Shown: positions 33,278 through 43,118, numbered from the stretch's first letter. The stretch is 64,000 nt of DNA from Streptomyces griseus subsp. griseus (GCF_000720255.1 NZ_JOJE01000010.1:109859-173858), one strand, 5' to 3'. Notes: a model not told the origin generated them from the letters alone. Program-made: numbers and translations.

Positions 33278-33410
33278 CGCCCCCTCACCGCGTCTCCGAC
33301 AGGTGCCGCGAAGGTCACAAAGCGAGAACACACAGCTCCTTCACCGCGTACCGTGGCCCCTCGGACCCGATCCGACCGCACGAACCACGAGCGTCATGAG
33401 TGAAGGAACC

Positions 33411-34313
33411 ATGCAGCGACGAGCCCAGCGAGAACCGCGTGACCAGCGAGCGAAGCGAGCCAAGCGCCTGAACCGCGTCCTTGTCAGCGCGGCCGCCGTC
33501 CCCGTGATGCTGGTGGCCGCCGGCTGCTCCTCCGACTCCGATTCCGGCTCCGACGCCGCGAACGCGGCGGAGCAGGGGGCCGGCAGTGAGGTGAGCGCGT
33601 CCCCGAGCGCGTCGCCGACGGTGCAGGCCGCCGCGTTCAAGACGCTGCCCGAGTCGTGCAAGGTGCTGTCGAAGAAGACCCTCGAAGACCTGGTGCCCGA
33701 GGCGAAGTCGGGCAAGGAGGGCAAGTCGAGCGACGCGTCGACGCGGGGCAGCTGCTCCTGGAGCAGCCTCGCCAACAACGGTGTGAAGGGCTCGCAGTTC
33801 CGCTGGCTGAACGTGGCCCTGCTGCGTTTCGAGTCGGACCAGACGCGCGGCGCGGGCGACAAGCTGGCGCAGGAGTACTACGCGTCGCAGGTCAACGACG
33901 CCAAGGCGGTCTCGGGTGCGAAGGGCACCAAGTCGGAGCCGGTCGCCGGTACGGGCGACGAGGCGACGTCGGTGGGCTACGACCTGAAGAAGAAGGAAGG
34001 CGCCTTCAAGCAGCAGACGGTCGTGGCGCGCGTCGAGAACGTCGTCGTCACCGTCGACTACAACGGCGCGGGCCTGGCCGGCGACAAGACGCCGAGCGCC
34101 GCCGACCTGAAGAAGGCCGCGGAAAAGGCGGCCAAGGAGGCGGTGGCGGCGGTGTCGTCGGCCAACGGCCAGGGCGGCTCGGGTTCGGGCTCCGGTTCGG
34201 GTGCGGGCACGGCGAGCCCGACGCCCTCGAAGTCGGCGTCCAAGGATCCGTCGGCGAGCCCGTCGAAGTCCGCGAGCGCCTCCCCTTCCACATCAGCGTC
34301 GAAGAAGAGCTGA
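33411..34313 (+). CDS. DUF3558 family lipoprotein, paralogue of the upstream gene
   Basis: 300 residues from ATG 33411 (GAAGGA in front); an ATG at 33396 is also in frame. A strongly basic N-terminus and hydrophobic stretch end in a lipobox (VAAGC). The DUF3558 domain shows LPESCKVLSKKTLEDLVPEAK and GSCSWSS, the same cysteine positions as in its neighbour, and here it is uninterrupted. The C-terminus is a 60-residue Ser/Gly/Pro/Lys-rich tail. The pair arose by duplication; each kept the domain but placed its low-complexity segment differently. Surface location is likely, function unknown. Confidence 0.85.
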   Translation: MQRRAQREPRDQRAKRAKRLNRVLVSAAAVPVMLVAAGCSSDSDSGSDAANAAEQGAGSEVSASPSASPTVQAAAFKTLPESCKVLSKKTLEDLVPEAKSGKEGKSSDASTRGSCSWSSLANNGVKGSQFRWLNVALLRFESDQTRGAGDKLAQEYYASQVNDAKAVSGAKGTKSEPVAGTGDEATSVGYDLKKKEGAFKQQTVVARVENVVVTVDYNGAGLAGDKTPSAADLKKAAEKAAKEAVAAVSSANGQGGSGSGSGSGAGTASPTPSKSASKDPSASPSKSASASPSTSASKKS

Positions 34314-34359
34314 CTGTCACACCTGGCGGTCAACTCCCAGCTCACAGCGGCAGCTTGAT

Positions 34360-34390
34360 GGAGCCCGGTCCCCTCCTGGGGCCGGGCTCC
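34360..34390 (+). terminator. Terminator hairpin after the second DUF3558 gene
   Basis: GGAGCCCGG (34360-34368) pairs with CCGGGCTCC (34382-34390), 46 bases after the stop. Confidence 0.55.
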
Positions 34391-34469
34391 GCCCGTCCCG
34401 GCGAAGCGTTCACCGGACGCATGTGCCACCCTGTTCCGCGCAACAACACGCAAGGGGAGGGGAGTACGG

Positions 34470-35786
34470 GTGGCCGCGCCAATGCAGCTGACTCGGATGC
34501 ACCGCATTCTCATCGGCGTGGTCGTGGCCGGCGCCGTGATCATCGCCGGAATCGGCTTCGCCGGTTCCTACGCGGCCGTCCGCGAGCTGGCCATCAAGAA
34601 GGGCTTCGGGAACTTCTCCTACGTCTTCCCGATCGGCATCGACGCGGGCATCTGCGTCCTGCTCGCCCTGGACCTCCTGCTGACGTGGATCCGCATCCCC
34701 TTCCCGCTGCTGCGCCAGACGGCGTGGCTGCTGACGGCGGCGACGATCGCGTTCAACGGCGCGGCGGCCTGGCCGGACCCGCTGGGCGTCGGCATGCACG
34801 CGGTGATCCCGGTGCTGTTCGTCGTCGCCGTCGAGGCGGCCCGGCACGCCATCGGCCGCATCGCCGACATCACCGCCGACAAGCACATGGAGGGCGTCCG
34901 CCTCACCCGCTGGCTCCTCTCCCCCGTCCCCACGTTCCTCCTGTGGCGCCGCATGAAGCTGTGGGAGCTCCGCTCCTACGACCAGGTGATCAAGCTGGAA
35001 CAGGAGCGCCTCGTCTACCAGGCCCGCCTGCGCTCCCGCTTCGGCCGAGCCTGGCGCCGCAAGGCCCCGGTGGAGTCCCTGATGCCGCTGAGGCTGGCGA
35101 GGTACGGGGTTCCGCTGGCGGAGACCGGACCGGCCGGCCTCGCGGCGGCGGGGATCGAACCTCAGCTGCTGCGGCCGAGGCCCGCGGCGCCGGAACTGGA
35201 GTCCAGGCCCACTCAGGCCTCGACGCCCGCCCAGGCGACGCCCCCGGCCCAGGCCACGACGCCCGCCCAGGCACCGACGCCGGCCCAGGCCGACGGAGAG
35301 GTGCCGAGCCAGTGGTTCGCCACCCCGCACCCGACCGACGTGGAGTACCAGGGCGGCTACGACCCGAACTACGAGCCGCCCGTATACGCGCCTCCGCAGG
35401 AGCAGCAGGCCTTCTACAACGGACAGCCGCAGCAGATCCCGGTCCCGGTGCCGCAGCCCCGCGCGGCCGAGCCCCAGGCCGCCGCGGAGCCGACGCCCGT
35501 GCCGGCCCGGGAGCAGGCGCCGGAGCCGCACGTGCAGGTGCCGAACGGCGCGGGCGGCACGCGCCCCCTGGGAGAGGGCGTACCGGAGGCGACCCCTTCG
35601 GACGAGGACCTGTACCAGGTGTTCCGGTACTCGATAGACGGCGAGGGCATGCCCACCCCCGGCGCCTTCGCCGCGAACGTCGAGGCCGCCTACGGGTTGC
35701 GCCTGCAGTCCCGCGATCTGAACCAGTACATGGACCAGTTCGCGGCCCGTCTCAACAGTGAGCTGATGGAAGACCACATCGCATAA
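34470..35786 (+). CDS. DUF2637 membrane protein (SpdB-like N-terminus)
   Basis: 438 residues from a GTG preceded by GGGGAGGGGAG. Residues 1-150 contain four hydrophobic helices typical of DUF2637 (GFGNFSYVFPIGIDAGICVLL and WPDPLGVGMHAVIPVLFVV). The cytoplasmic part includes a coiled, basic helix (about 165-205), a Pro/Ala/Gln/Thr repeat (PAQA units, near residues 250-270) and a C-terminal helical domain of about 70 residues. DUF2637 proteins are best known as SpdB transfer/spread proteins on Streptomyces plasmids. No plasmid genes are near, so this is a chromosomal relative of unknown role. Confidence 0.82.
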   Translation: MAAPMQLTRMHRILIGVVVAGAVIIAGIGFAGSYAAVRELAIKKGFGNFSYVFPIGIDAGICVLLALDLLLTWIRIPFPLLRQTAWLLTAATIAFNGAAAWPDPLGVGMHAVIPVLFVVAVEAARHAIGRIADITADKHMEGVRLTRWLLSPVPTFLLWRRMKLWELRSYDQVIKLEQERLVYQARLRSRFGRAWRRKAPVESLMPLRLARYGVPLAETGPAGLAAAGIEPQLLRPRPAAPELESRPTQASTPAQATPPAQATTPAQAPTPAQADGEVPSQWFATPHPTDVEYQGGYDPNYEPPVYAPPQEQQAFYNGQPQQIPVPVPQPRAAEPQAAAEPTPVPAREQAPEPHVQVPNGAGGTRPLGEGVPEATPSDEDLYQVFRYSIDGEGMPTPGAFAANVEAAYGLRLQSRDLNQYMDQFAARLNSELMEDHIA

Positions 35787-35795
35787 CCCGGCTCG

Positions 35796-35843
35796 TACGA
35801 CGATGGGGGCGCCCGGCGAACACCGGGCGCCCCCATCGTCGTA
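35796..35843. terminator. Bidirectional terminator between the DUF2637 gene and lysS
   Basis: A perfect 21-base stem (35796-35816 with 35823-35843) with the six-base loop CGAACA lies between two convergent stops. It would serve both genes. Confidence 0.85.
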
Positions 35844-35851
35844 TGAGCGGC

Positions 35852-37597
35852 TTACTCGCCGAGCAGGCTCCGCACCCGCTCCTGCCCCACCGCCAGCAGC
35901 AGCGTGGGCAGCCGAGGTCCGGTGTCACGGCCCACCAGCAGGTGGTACAGCAGCGCGAAGAACGACCGCTGGGCCGTCTTGATCTCCGACGGCAGCTCCT
36001 TGGGCGTGGCGTCCGCCGAGAACCCGGCCTGCACCTTCGGCACGCCGTACACGAGGTGCGTCAGCCCGTCCAGCGACCAGTGCGAGTCCAGCCCGTCGAG
36101 CAGCAGCCGCAGCGACTGCTGGGACGCCTCGTCCAGGGACTTCAGCAGCTCGGCGTCGGGCTCGTCCCGCACGATGGTGCGCTGGTCCGCCGGGACGTGC
36201 GTGTTGATCCACGCCTCCGCCTTGTCGTACCGCGGCCGCGCCTCGTCCAGCGACCCGAGCGGGTTCTGCGGGTCGAGGTCGGACAGGATGCGCAGCGCCT
36301 GGTCCTGGTGCCCGGCGGTGATGTCGGCGACGGAGGCCAGCGTCCGGTACGGCAGCGGCCGCGAGGTGCGCGGCAGCTCACCGGCGGCGGTGCGCACCGC
36401 ACGCGAGTGGGCGGCCACGTCCCCCGGCAGCGCGGAACCGTCGGTGACCTTGCCGTCCAGCTTGTCCCACTCGTCGTAGAGCCGCTGGATCTCCTGGTCA
36501 AAGGCGATCTTGAACGACTGGTTGGGCCGACGGCGGGCGTACAGCCAGCGCAGCAGCTGCGGCTCCATGATCTTCAGGGCGTCGGCCGGGGTGGGGACCC
36601 CGCCCCGGGAGGACGACATCTTCGCCATCCCGGAGATGCCGACGAACGCGTACATCGGACCGATCGGCTGCTTCCCGCCGAAGATCCCGACGATCTGCCC
36701 GCCGACCTGGAACGAGGACCCCGGCGAGGAGTGGTCGACACCGCTCGGCTCGAAGATCACGCCCTCGTACGCCCAGCGCATCGGCCAGTCGACCTTCCAG
36801 ACCAGCTTGCCGCGGTTGAACTCGTTCAGCCGGACCGTCTCGGAGAAGCCGCACACCGTGCAGGTGTACGTCAGCTCGGTGCTGTCGTCGTCGTAGGCGA
36901 TGACGGTGGTGAGGTCCTTCTCGCAGTTGCCGCAGTACGGCTTGTACGGGAAGTACCCGGCGGCGCCGGAGCTGCCGTCGTCCTCGGCGGCCGCGCCGGA
37001 GCCCTCGGCGGCCTCCAGCTCGGCCTCGTCGACCGGCTTCTGCTGCTGCTTCTTCGCCGGCGCCTTCTTCGTGCGGTACTGGTCGAGGATCGCGTCGATC
37101 TCGCCCCGGTGCCGCATGGCGTGCAGGATCTGCTCGCGGTACACGCCCGAGGTGTACTGCGCGGTCTGGCTGATCCCGTCGAACTCGACGCCCAGCTCGG
37201 CGAGCGCCTCGATCATCGCGGCCTTGAAGTGCTCGGCCCAGTTGGGGTGGGCGGAGCCCTTCGGGGCCGGGACGGAGGTCAGCGGCTTGCCGATGTGCTC
37301 CTGCCAGGAGTCGTCGACCCCGGCGATCCCGGCGGGCACCTTGCGGTAGCGGTCGTAGTCGTCCCAGGAGATGAGGTGGCGGACCTGGTGCCCCCGGCGG
37401 CGGATCTCGTCGGCGACCAGGTGCGGGGTCATCACCTCACGGAGGTTGCCGAGGTGGATGGGGCCGGAGGGCGAGAGGCCGGACGCGACGACCACAACCG
37501 GTTTGCCCGGGGCACGGCGCTCCGACTCCTCGATGACCTCATCCGCGAAACGGGAGACCCAGTCGGTGGTCTCGGTGCTCTGAGCCACGATCGGCAC
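35852..37597 (-). CDS. lysS: Lysyl-tRNA synthetase, class I
   Basis: 581 residues from a GTG (complement of 37595-37597); a second in-frame GTG three codons in is possible. The class I signatures are present: HLGN as HIGH (residues 48-51) and KMSSSRG as KMSKS (near 326). The first third also carries a CGNC/CTVC zinc-type cysteine set. It charges tRNA-Lys with lysine. Class I enzymes, common in archaea, are the usual form in Streptomyces. It is divergent from argS across 138 bases, a pairing conserved in the genus. Confidence 0.94.
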   Translation of the reverse strand: MPIVAQSTETTDWVSRFADEVIEESERRAPGKPVVVVASGLSPSGPIHLGNLREVMTPHLVADEIRRRGHQVRHLISWDDYDRYRKVPAGIAGVDDSWQEHIGKPLTSVPAPKGSAHPNWAEHFKAAMIEALAELGVEFDGISQTAQYTSGVYREQILHAMRHRGEIDAILDQYRTKKAPAKKQQQKPVDEAELEAAEGSGAAAEDDGSSGAAGYFPYKPYCGNCEKDLTTVIAYDDDSTELTYTCTVCGFSETVRLNEFNRGKLVWKVDWPMRWAYEGVIFEPSGVDHSSPGSSFQVGGQIVGIFGGKQPIGPMYAFVGISGMAKMSSSRGGVPTPADALKIMEPQLLRWLYARRRPNQSFKIAFDQEIQRLYDEWDKLDGKVTDGSALPGDVAAHSRAVRTAAGELPRTSRPLPYRTLASVADITAGHQDQALRILSDLDPQNPLGSLDEARPRYDKAEAWINTHVPADQRTIVRDEPDAELLKSLDEASQQSLRLLLDGLDSHWSLDGLTHLVYGVPKVQAGFSADATPKELPSEIKTAQRSFFALLYHLLVGRDTGPRLPTLLLAVGQERVRSLLGE

Positions 37598-37735
37598 GTC
37601 CTCTTTTACTGAAGTACTGAAGGCTTGATGGTTGCCCCATTCTCCCAGACGGCATCGCGCCCGGGAAAACCCGTTTACCCCCATGGGATACTGGCTGTGT
37701 CCATCGACCCCCCGAGGAGAACGGCACCCACTTCT

Positions 37736-39499
37736 ATGGCCCCGGTCACGTCCCTCAGCGACTCCGTCCAGCAGCAGCTCACCTCCGCGATCTCCGCCAC
37801 CCTGCCGGAGGCCACCGCGGACCCGCTGCTGCGACGAAGCGACCGGGCCGACTTCCAGGCCAACGGCATCCTCGCGCTGGCCAAGAAGGCGAAGTCGAAC
37901 CCGCGGGAGCTGGCGACCCAGGTCGTCTCGCAGATCGTCACCGGTGACGTGATCAAGGACATCGAGGTCTCCGGCCCCGGCTTCCTCAACATCACCATCA
38001 CCGACAAGGCGATCACCGAGAACCTGGCCGCTCGGTACGCGGACACCGACCGCCTCGGTGTGCCCCGCCCGGAGCGGGCCGGTACGACGGTCATCGACTA
38101 CGCCCAGCCGAACGTGGCGAAGGAGATGCACGTCGGCCACCTGCGCTCCGCGGTGATCGGCGACGCCCTGGTCCAGCTGCTGGAGTTCGCGGGCGAGACG
38201 GTGGTCCGGCGTCATCACATCGGCGACTGGGGCACCCAGTTCGGCATGCTCATCCAGTACCTGGACGAGCACCCGCACGAGCTGGACCACAAGGCCGCCG
38301 AGGTGACCGGCGAGGAGGCGATGTCGAACCTCGACCGCCTCTACAAGTCCGCGCGCAAGCTCTTCGACTCCGACGAGGAGTTCAAGACGAGGGCCCGGCG
38401 CCGGGTGGTGGACCTCCAGGCCGGTGAGCCGCACACGCTCGCCACGTGGCAGAAGTTCGTCGACGAGTCGAAGATCTACTTCTTCTCCGTCTTCGAGAAG
38501 CTGGACATGGAGGTCCGGGACCCGGACATCGTCGGCGAGTCCGGCTACAACGACATGCTCGACGAGACCTGCCGCCTCCTGGAGGAGTCGGGTGTCGCGG
38601 TCCGCTCGGAGGGCGCCCTGTGCGTGTTCTTCGACGACGTCAAAGGCCCGGACGGCAAGCCGGTCCCGCTGATCGTGAAGAAGTCGGACGGCGGCTACGG
38701 CTACGCGGCGACCGACCTGTCCGCGATCAGGGACCGCGTCTTCAACCTGAAGGCGAACACTCTGCTTTACGTGGTGGACGCCCGCCAGTCGCTGCACTTC
38801 AAGATGGTCTTCGAGACCGCCCGCCGGGCCGGCTGGCTCAACGACGACGTCACCGCCGTCCAGCTCGCCTTCGGCACGGTCCTCGGCAAGGACGGCAAGC
38901 CGTTCAAGACCCGTGAGGGCGAGACGGTCAAGCTGGTCGACCTCCTCGACGAGGCGGTCGACCGTGCCACCACCGTGGTCCGGGAGAAGGCCGAGAAGGT
39001 CGGGCTGTCCGAGCAGGAGATCGAGGAGAACGGCCAGTACGTCGGCATCGGCGCCGTGAAGTACGCTGACCTGTCGACCTCCGCCGTACGGGACTACAAG
39101 TTCGACCTTGACCAGATGGTCTCGCTCAGCGGTGACACGTCCGTGTACCTCCAGTACGCGTACGCCCGTATCCAGTCCATCCTGCGCAAGGCGGGCGACG
39201 CCCGTCCGGCGGCCCACCCGGAGCTCGCGCTGGCCCCGGCGGAGCGAGCGCTGGGTCTGCACCTGGACCGGTTCGGCGAGACGGTGCTGGAGGTGGCGTC
39301 GGCGTACGAGCCGCACAAGATGGCCGCCTACCTCTACCAGTTGGCGACCCTCCTCACGACCTTCTACGACCAGTGCCCGGTCCTGAAGGCCGAGACGCCG
39401 GAGCAGGTGGCCAACCGCCTGTTCCTCGTCGACCTCACGGCCCGCACGCTGCAGCGGGGCATGGCCCTTCTGGGCATCAGGACGCCCGAGCGTCTCTGA
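37736..39499 (+). CDS. argS: Arginyl-tRNA synthetase
   Basis: 587 residues from ATG 37736. It has the Arg-tRNA synthetase N-terminal domain (add-1, residues 1-100), the catalytic HIGH motif as HVGH (132-135) in [15 protein letters not shown], the family motif [14 protein letters not shown], and the DALR anticodon-binding domain at the C-terminus ([16 protein letters not shown] onward). It attaches arginine to tRNA-Arg. The KMSKS position is degenerate ([13 protein letters not shown]), as in most bacterial ArgRS. No strong ribosome site is near the ATG; GAGGAG lies about 18 bases upstream. Confidence 0.95.
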   Translation: MAPVTSLSDSVQQQLTSAISATLPEATADPLLRRSDRADFQANGILALAKKAKSNPRELATQVVSQIVTGDVIKDIEVSGPGFLNITITDKAITENLAARYADTDRLGVPRPERAGTTVIDYAQPNVAKEMHVGHLRSAVIGDALVQLLEFAGETVVRRHHIGDWGTQFGMLIQYLDEHPHELDHKAAEVTGEEAMSNLDRLYKSARKLFDSDEEFKTRARRRVVDLQAGEPHTLATWQKFVDESKIYFFSVFEKLDMEVRDPDIVGESGYNDMLDETCRLLEESGVAVRSEGALCVFFDDVKGPDGKPVPLIVKKSDGGYGYAATDLSAIRDRVFNLKANTLLYVVDARQSLHFKMVFETARRAGWLNDDVTAVQLAFGTVLGKDGKPFKTREGETVKLVDLLDEAVDRATTVVREKAEKVGLSEQEIEENGQYVGIGAVKYADLSTSAVRDYKFDLDQMVSLSGDTSVYLQYAYARIQSILRKAGDARPAAHPELALAPAERALGLHLDRFGETVLEVASAYEPHKMAAYLYQLATLLTTFYDQCPVLKAETPEQVANRLFLVDLTARTLQRGMALLGIRTPERL

Positions 39500-39625
39500 C
39501 ACCCAGGAACCCGTACGCATGTTGTGTAAGCGGCCCGATGATCCAGCTCACTCCGTCCACGTGGGCCGCTTTCCTCACGTACGCCGGTAACCCCGTTGTC
39601 AGTGGGCGCCCTTAAAGTCACCGGC

Positions 39626-40414
39626 ATGGCGACTCTTCCCAACCCGCTGCCCAAGCTGGCGGCTGATCCGAGTGGGCGTGTGCTCGGGCTTCGTCTCCCT
39701 CTCGGGAGGCTGATCGACGTGACGGACGAGGGGCCCTGGCACGAGCCCCTGCTGTGGCATGCGGAGCAGTCCGCGTCTCCCGGCAACTGGGCCGCGCTGG
39801 GCACACCCGCCGGCCGGGCCGGGCTCCTGCCCGTCCTCGTCGACCTCGGGGGCGACCAGGGCGGACCCGAGCAGTGGGAGTTGATGCCGGACGAGGTGTC
39901 GTACCCGGGGGATCACGACGCCGAGGAGGTCCTCACCGAGCTGTGGGAGGAGTACGCGGCCGAGGACGACGAGTGGCCCAGCCTCGTCGCCGCCCCCGTC
40001 CTCACCGCCGATCCGGACACCCGCGCCACCGAGGTCGCCGACGCCCTCGCCCAGGGCCGGTCCTGGTTCAAGGAACCGCATCTCGCCCTGGTCCCGGCCC
40101 GCCGCTCGGCCGACATCCCCGCCGCCATCGGCTGGACCGGGCCCCTCAACTACGAGGAGGACGTCGCCCGCATCTGCGCGGTCCTGCGCTCCTGGGAGGA
40201 CCGCTTCGGCATACGGGTCGTGGGCCTCGGCTTCGACCGGCTGGTCCTCTCCGTCGCCGCTCCGCCCACCTCCCTCGCCGAGGCGGAGGCCGTCGCCGCC
40301 GAGCACTTCGCGTTCTGCCCGGACAACGTCCTCCAGCAGCACGACGGCACCCTCGCCACGTACGCCCGTCAGTTGCTCGACGAGCGCACGACCTGGACCT
40401 TCTGGTGGGACTGA
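39626..40414 (+). CDS. DUF4253 domain protein
   Basis: 262 residues from the ATG at 39626. The N-terminal half is loosely conserved. The C-terminal third carries the DUF4253 pattern: LALVPARRSADIPAAIGWTG, then ICAVLRSWEDRFGIRVVGLGFDRL, and FCPDNVLQQ, ending in TWTFWWD. These proteins are cytosolic and of unknown function, sometimes linked to immunity-like gene clusters. Here it is a single gene after argS, with no toxin or polymorphic gene around it. Confidence 0.8.
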   Translation: MATLPNPLPKLAADPSGRVLGLRLPLGRLIDVTDEGPWHEPLLWHAEQSASPGNWAALGTPAGRAGLLPVLVDLGGDQGGPEQWELMPDEVSYPGDHDAEEVLTELWEEYAAEDDEWPSLVAAPVLTADPDTRATEVADALAQGRSWFKEPHLALVPARRSADIPAAIGWTGPLNYEEDVARICAVLRSWEDRFGIRVVGLGFDRLVLSVAAPPTSLAEAEAVAAEHFAFCPDNVLQQHDGTLATYARQLLDERTTWTFWWD

Positions 40415-40429
40415 GACCGGCGGACCGGC

Positions 40430-41635
40430 CTACCCCCTGAACCCCTCCCCCAGCCTCCGCAGCCCCTCCGCGATCTCCTCCGGCGTCTGCGTCACGAAGC
40501 ACAGCCGGAGGGTGGAGCGGTCGGGTTCGCCCGCGTAGAAGGGTGCGCCCGGCACGTACGCCACGTCGTGCCGGACCACCTCAGTGAGAAGGGCCGTCGT
40601 GTCGTACGACTCCGGAAGCCGGGCCCAGAGGAACATGCCGCCCTCGGGGCGCTGCCAGGAAGAGCCCGCCGGGAGCGCCTCCGCGAGCCCGGCGAGCATC
40701 GCGTCCCGCCGCTCGCGGTACACGCCGGCCACGCGCGCGACGTGCGCGTCGAGGTCGCCCTCGGTCAGGTACCGCGCCGCCGCCAGCTGGTTGACGGTCG
40801 GCGTGTGCAGGTCTGCCGCCTGCTTGGCGACCACGCAGGCCCGGCGCAGCTCGGCCGGCGCCCGCAGCCAGCCGAGGCGCAGGCCGGGTGCCATGACCTT
40901 GGAGAAGGAGCCGAGGAGGACGGTGCGGTCGCGGGCGTCGGCGTGCGCGGCGATCCAGGGGACGCGCTCACCGTCGTAGCGCAGCTCGCCGTACGGGTCG
41001 TCCTCGATGATCCACAGGCCGTGCCGGGCGGCGACGGAGGCGACGGCGGCCCGGCGTTCGACCGGCATCGTGCGGCCGGTGGGGTTCTGGAAGGTGGGGA
41101 CGGTGTAGAGGAGTTTCGGCCGCTCCCGTTCCACCGCCGCGGCGAGGGCCTCCGGGTCGACGCCGTCGGCGTCCGTGGGCACGGCGATCACGCGGGCGCC
41201 CGCGAGGCCGAAGACCTGGAGTGCCGCCAGGTAGCAGGGGTCCTCGACGAGGACGGTGTCGCCGGGGTCGAGCAGTGCGGCGGCGAGGAGGGACAGCGCC
41301 TGCTGGGAGCCGGTGGTGACGAGGAGGTCGTCGGCGACGGTCGGCAGCCCGCGTGCGGTGGTCCGCGTCGCGAGCTGCTCCCGCAGCGTGGGCTCACCCT
41401 CGGTGGTGGAGTACTGCAGGGCCTGGGCCGGCGCCTGTTCGAGGACCTCGCGGAACGCGGCGGCTATGCCCTCCTGGTCGAAGAGCTCCGGCGCGGGCAG
41501 CCCGCCCGCGAAGTTGATCACCTCGGGGCGTGCGGTGACCGCGAGAATGTCCCGTACGGGCGAGCCGCCGATCGTCCCGGTCCGCGCGGCGAGCGGCGGC
41601 AGGGAAGCGGTCGGGGGCGGGGGTGCGACGGTCAT
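40430..41635 (-). CDS. PLP-dependent aminotransferase, class I (2-aminoadipate/LysN-like group)
   Basis: 401 residues from ATG, with AAGGAG upstream. It opens with INFAGGLPAPELF, has the SQQALSLLA cofactor segment, YTVPTFQNPTG, and the PLP lysine in SFSKVMAPGLRLGW. The layout follows the aminotransferase domain of MocR proteins and LysN-like 2-aminoadipate transaminases, without a GntR domain. The amino acid substrate cannot be told from sequence. Beside it is the DUF574 methyltransferase on the same strand, separated by about 110 bases. Confidence 0.87.
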   Translation of the reverse strand: MTVAPPPPTASLPPLAARTGTIGGSPVRDILAVTARPEVINFAGGLPAPELFDQEGIAAAFREVLEQAPAQALQYSTTEGEPTLREQLATRTTARGLPTVADDLLVTTGSQQALSLLAAALLDPGDTVLVEDPCYLAALQVFGLAGARVIAVPTDADGVDPEALAAAVERERPKLLYTVPTFQNPTGRTMPVERRAAVASVAARHGLWIIEDDPYGELRYDGERVPWIAAHADARDRTVLLGSFSKVMAPGLRLGWLRAPAELRRACVVAKQAADLHTPTVNQLAAARYLTEGDLDAHVARVAGVYRERRDAMLAGLAEALPAGSSWQRPEGGMFLWARLPESYDTTALLTEVVRHDVAYVPGAPFYAGEPDRSTLRLCFVTQTPEEIAEGLRRLGEGFRG

Positions 41636-41746
41636 GGCAGGGCTCCTTCGGCTGCGGGTACCTCGCGTGCCCGCAGCCTACGGAGATGCATGCCGCCTAC
41701 ACCGGCATTTCCGTGATGCGGACACCGGCCAGGCTCCCTGCCGCCG

Positions 41747-42649
41747 TCACGCCTTCGTCCCCGTCGCCCCGTACACGTTGATGTCCGCGTCGGTGACGTC
41801 GCTGATGTCGTAGTAGCGCACCTTGTCGATGGCGTCGAGGCCCTCCAGATCCGCGGCGTCCGCGTGCTCCGGCGCAGGCGCCGCGTCGTCGGGCCGCCAG
41901 TGGTGCGCCGGGACGACACCGGGCTCGGCGAGCTCGACGCCGGCCTCGGCGAAGAACCGCTCGACCTCGGCCTTCGACCGCAGCACGAAGGTGAACCCGC
42001 GCTCCGTGTAGGTCCGTTGCACCGCGCGGATGCTCTCGGGGTTGAGGTCCTCGGTGAGGTGGCTGAGGACGAGCCGGCTGCCGGAGGGCAGCGCCGCCAC
42101 GAGCTCGCGCACGATCGGGTAGGCCTGCGCGTCCTCGACGAAGTGCAGGATCGCCACCAGGCACAGCGCGACCGGCTGGTCGAAGTCGATGGTCTTCGCG
42201 GCCTGTTCGAGGATGTGTGCCGGGCTCTTCAGGTCGGCGTCGATGTAGTCCGTACGGCCCTCGGGGCCCGACGTGAGCAGGGCACGCGCGTGGGCGAGCA
42301 CCACGGGGTCGTTGTCCACGTAGACGACCCGGGAGTCGGGACTGATCCGCTGGGCGATCTGGTGGACGTTCTCCGCGGTCGGCAGGCCGGTGCCGATGTC
42401 GAGGAACTGGCGGATGCCGTCCTCCTTCGCCAGCGTGGTCACCGCGCGGCGCATGAAGTCCCGGTTGTGCCGCACGTCGAGATACCCACGCGGGTTGGCG
42501 GCGAGCGCCGCGGCGGCCGCGGCCCGGTCCACCGGGTAGTTGTCCTTGCCGCCGAGGAAGACGTCGTAGACGCGAGCCGGGTGCGCTTTGGTGGTGTCGA
42601 TCCTCCTCCTCAGCTCGGCGGGATCCTGGCTGAGGGCATCACCGGACAT
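41747..42649 (-). CDS. SAM-dependent methyltransferase, DUF574 family
   Basis: 300 residues. DUF574 motifs are clear: RIDTTKAHPARVYDVFLGGKDNYPVD at the start, FLDIGTGLPTAENVHQIAQ as the SAM-binding loop, VVYVDNDPVVLAHARALL and VALCLVAILHFV. This is a large actinobacterial family with many paralogues per genome; some are near polyketide genes or developmental loci and few have known substrates. A palindrome in an AT-rich stretch sits over its promoter, so it is probably repressed by a MarR/TetR-like factor encoded elsewhere. Confidence 0.88.
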   Translation of the reverse strand: MSGDALSQDPAELRRRIDTTKAHPARVYDVFLGGKDNYPVDRAAAAAALAANPRGYLDVRHNRDFMRRAVTTLAKEDGIRQFLDIGTGLPTAENVHQIAQRISPDSRVVYVDNDPVVLAHARALLTSGPEGRTDYIDADLKSPAHILEQAAKTIDFDQPVALCLVAILHFVEDAQAYPIVRELVAALPSGSRLVLSHLTEDLNPESIRAVQRTYTERGFTFVLRSKAEVERFFAEAGVELAEPGVVPAHHWRPDDAAPAPEHADAADLEGLDAIDKVRYYDISDVTDADINVYGATGTKA

Positions 42650-42672
42650 GGGCGTCTCCCTGGGAGCTCGGT

Positions 42673-42702
42673 CATTTAATTGACAACCAATTAGGCGGTC
42701 AA
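42673..42702 (-). promoter_or_regulatory. Promoter with overlapping palindromic operators of the DUF574 gene
   Basis: On the minus strand TTGACC (42702-42697) and TAAATG (42678-42673) are 18 bases apart. Between and across them lie TAATTG-N5-CAATTA (42677-42693) and TTGAC-N13-GTCAA (42680-42702). This is the most AT-rich spot for kilobases and looks like a repressor site. Confidence 0.55.
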
Positions 42703-42911
42703 CAACCTAACTCCCGGGACGACTTGATGGTGCCCAAACGACTCCGGTGTCCCGTCCGATGTCCCAGGGAGACACCATCCCCGCAGGTCAGATGCGCGAG
42801 CCGTAGTCCGGCGTCCCGAATTCCCCCAGGACCGTGGCCTCCGGCCCGCCGAACAGCTCAAGCTGTGGTGGTCCCACCCGCCCGCACCTCGCTCCCGCCC
42901 GGAAGGCCGTC

Positions 42912-43118
42912 ATGCCCGCACGCCGCGCCGCCCGCACCCGTCTGCTCGCCGCCGCCCTGACCGCCCTCGCCGCGCTCGCCCTCACCGGCTGCCGGGACGG
43001 CGAGGGCCTGCGCGACGAGGGACCGTCGCACGCGGGGCTGCCCAAGTCGTCCGCCCCGTACGACGCCCCGGCCGGAAAGCCTGGACCTGCGGGGCAACGC
43101 GCACCCGGAACCTACTGA
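42912..43118 (+). CDS. Small lipoprotein
   Basis: 68 residues from ATG 42912, with GGAAGG in front. A basic N-terminus and hydrophobic stretch end in a lipobox (ALTGC, cysteine near residue 27). The remaining 40 residues are Gly/Pro/Asp/Ser-rich with no fold visible. Its last seven bases overlap the convergent hemB stop. It could be a true short surface lipoprotein or a conserved leftover; similar tiny lipoproteins are common beside hemB in Streptomyces as I recall. Confidence 0.55.
   Translation: MPARRAARTRLLAAALTALAALALTGCRDGEGLRDEGPSHAGLPKSSAPYDAPAGKPGPAGQRAPGTY

Noticed and set aside
34470..35786. DUF2637 (SpdB-like) gene as a sign of an integrated plasmid
   Set aside because: No transfer, replication or integration genes, no flanking direct repeats or tRNA gene found.
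35852..39520. A 1222-residue open frame on the minus strand
   Set aside because: Only the lysS part (to 37597) has family motifs; the rest is the antisense reading of argS, typical of GC-rich DNA.
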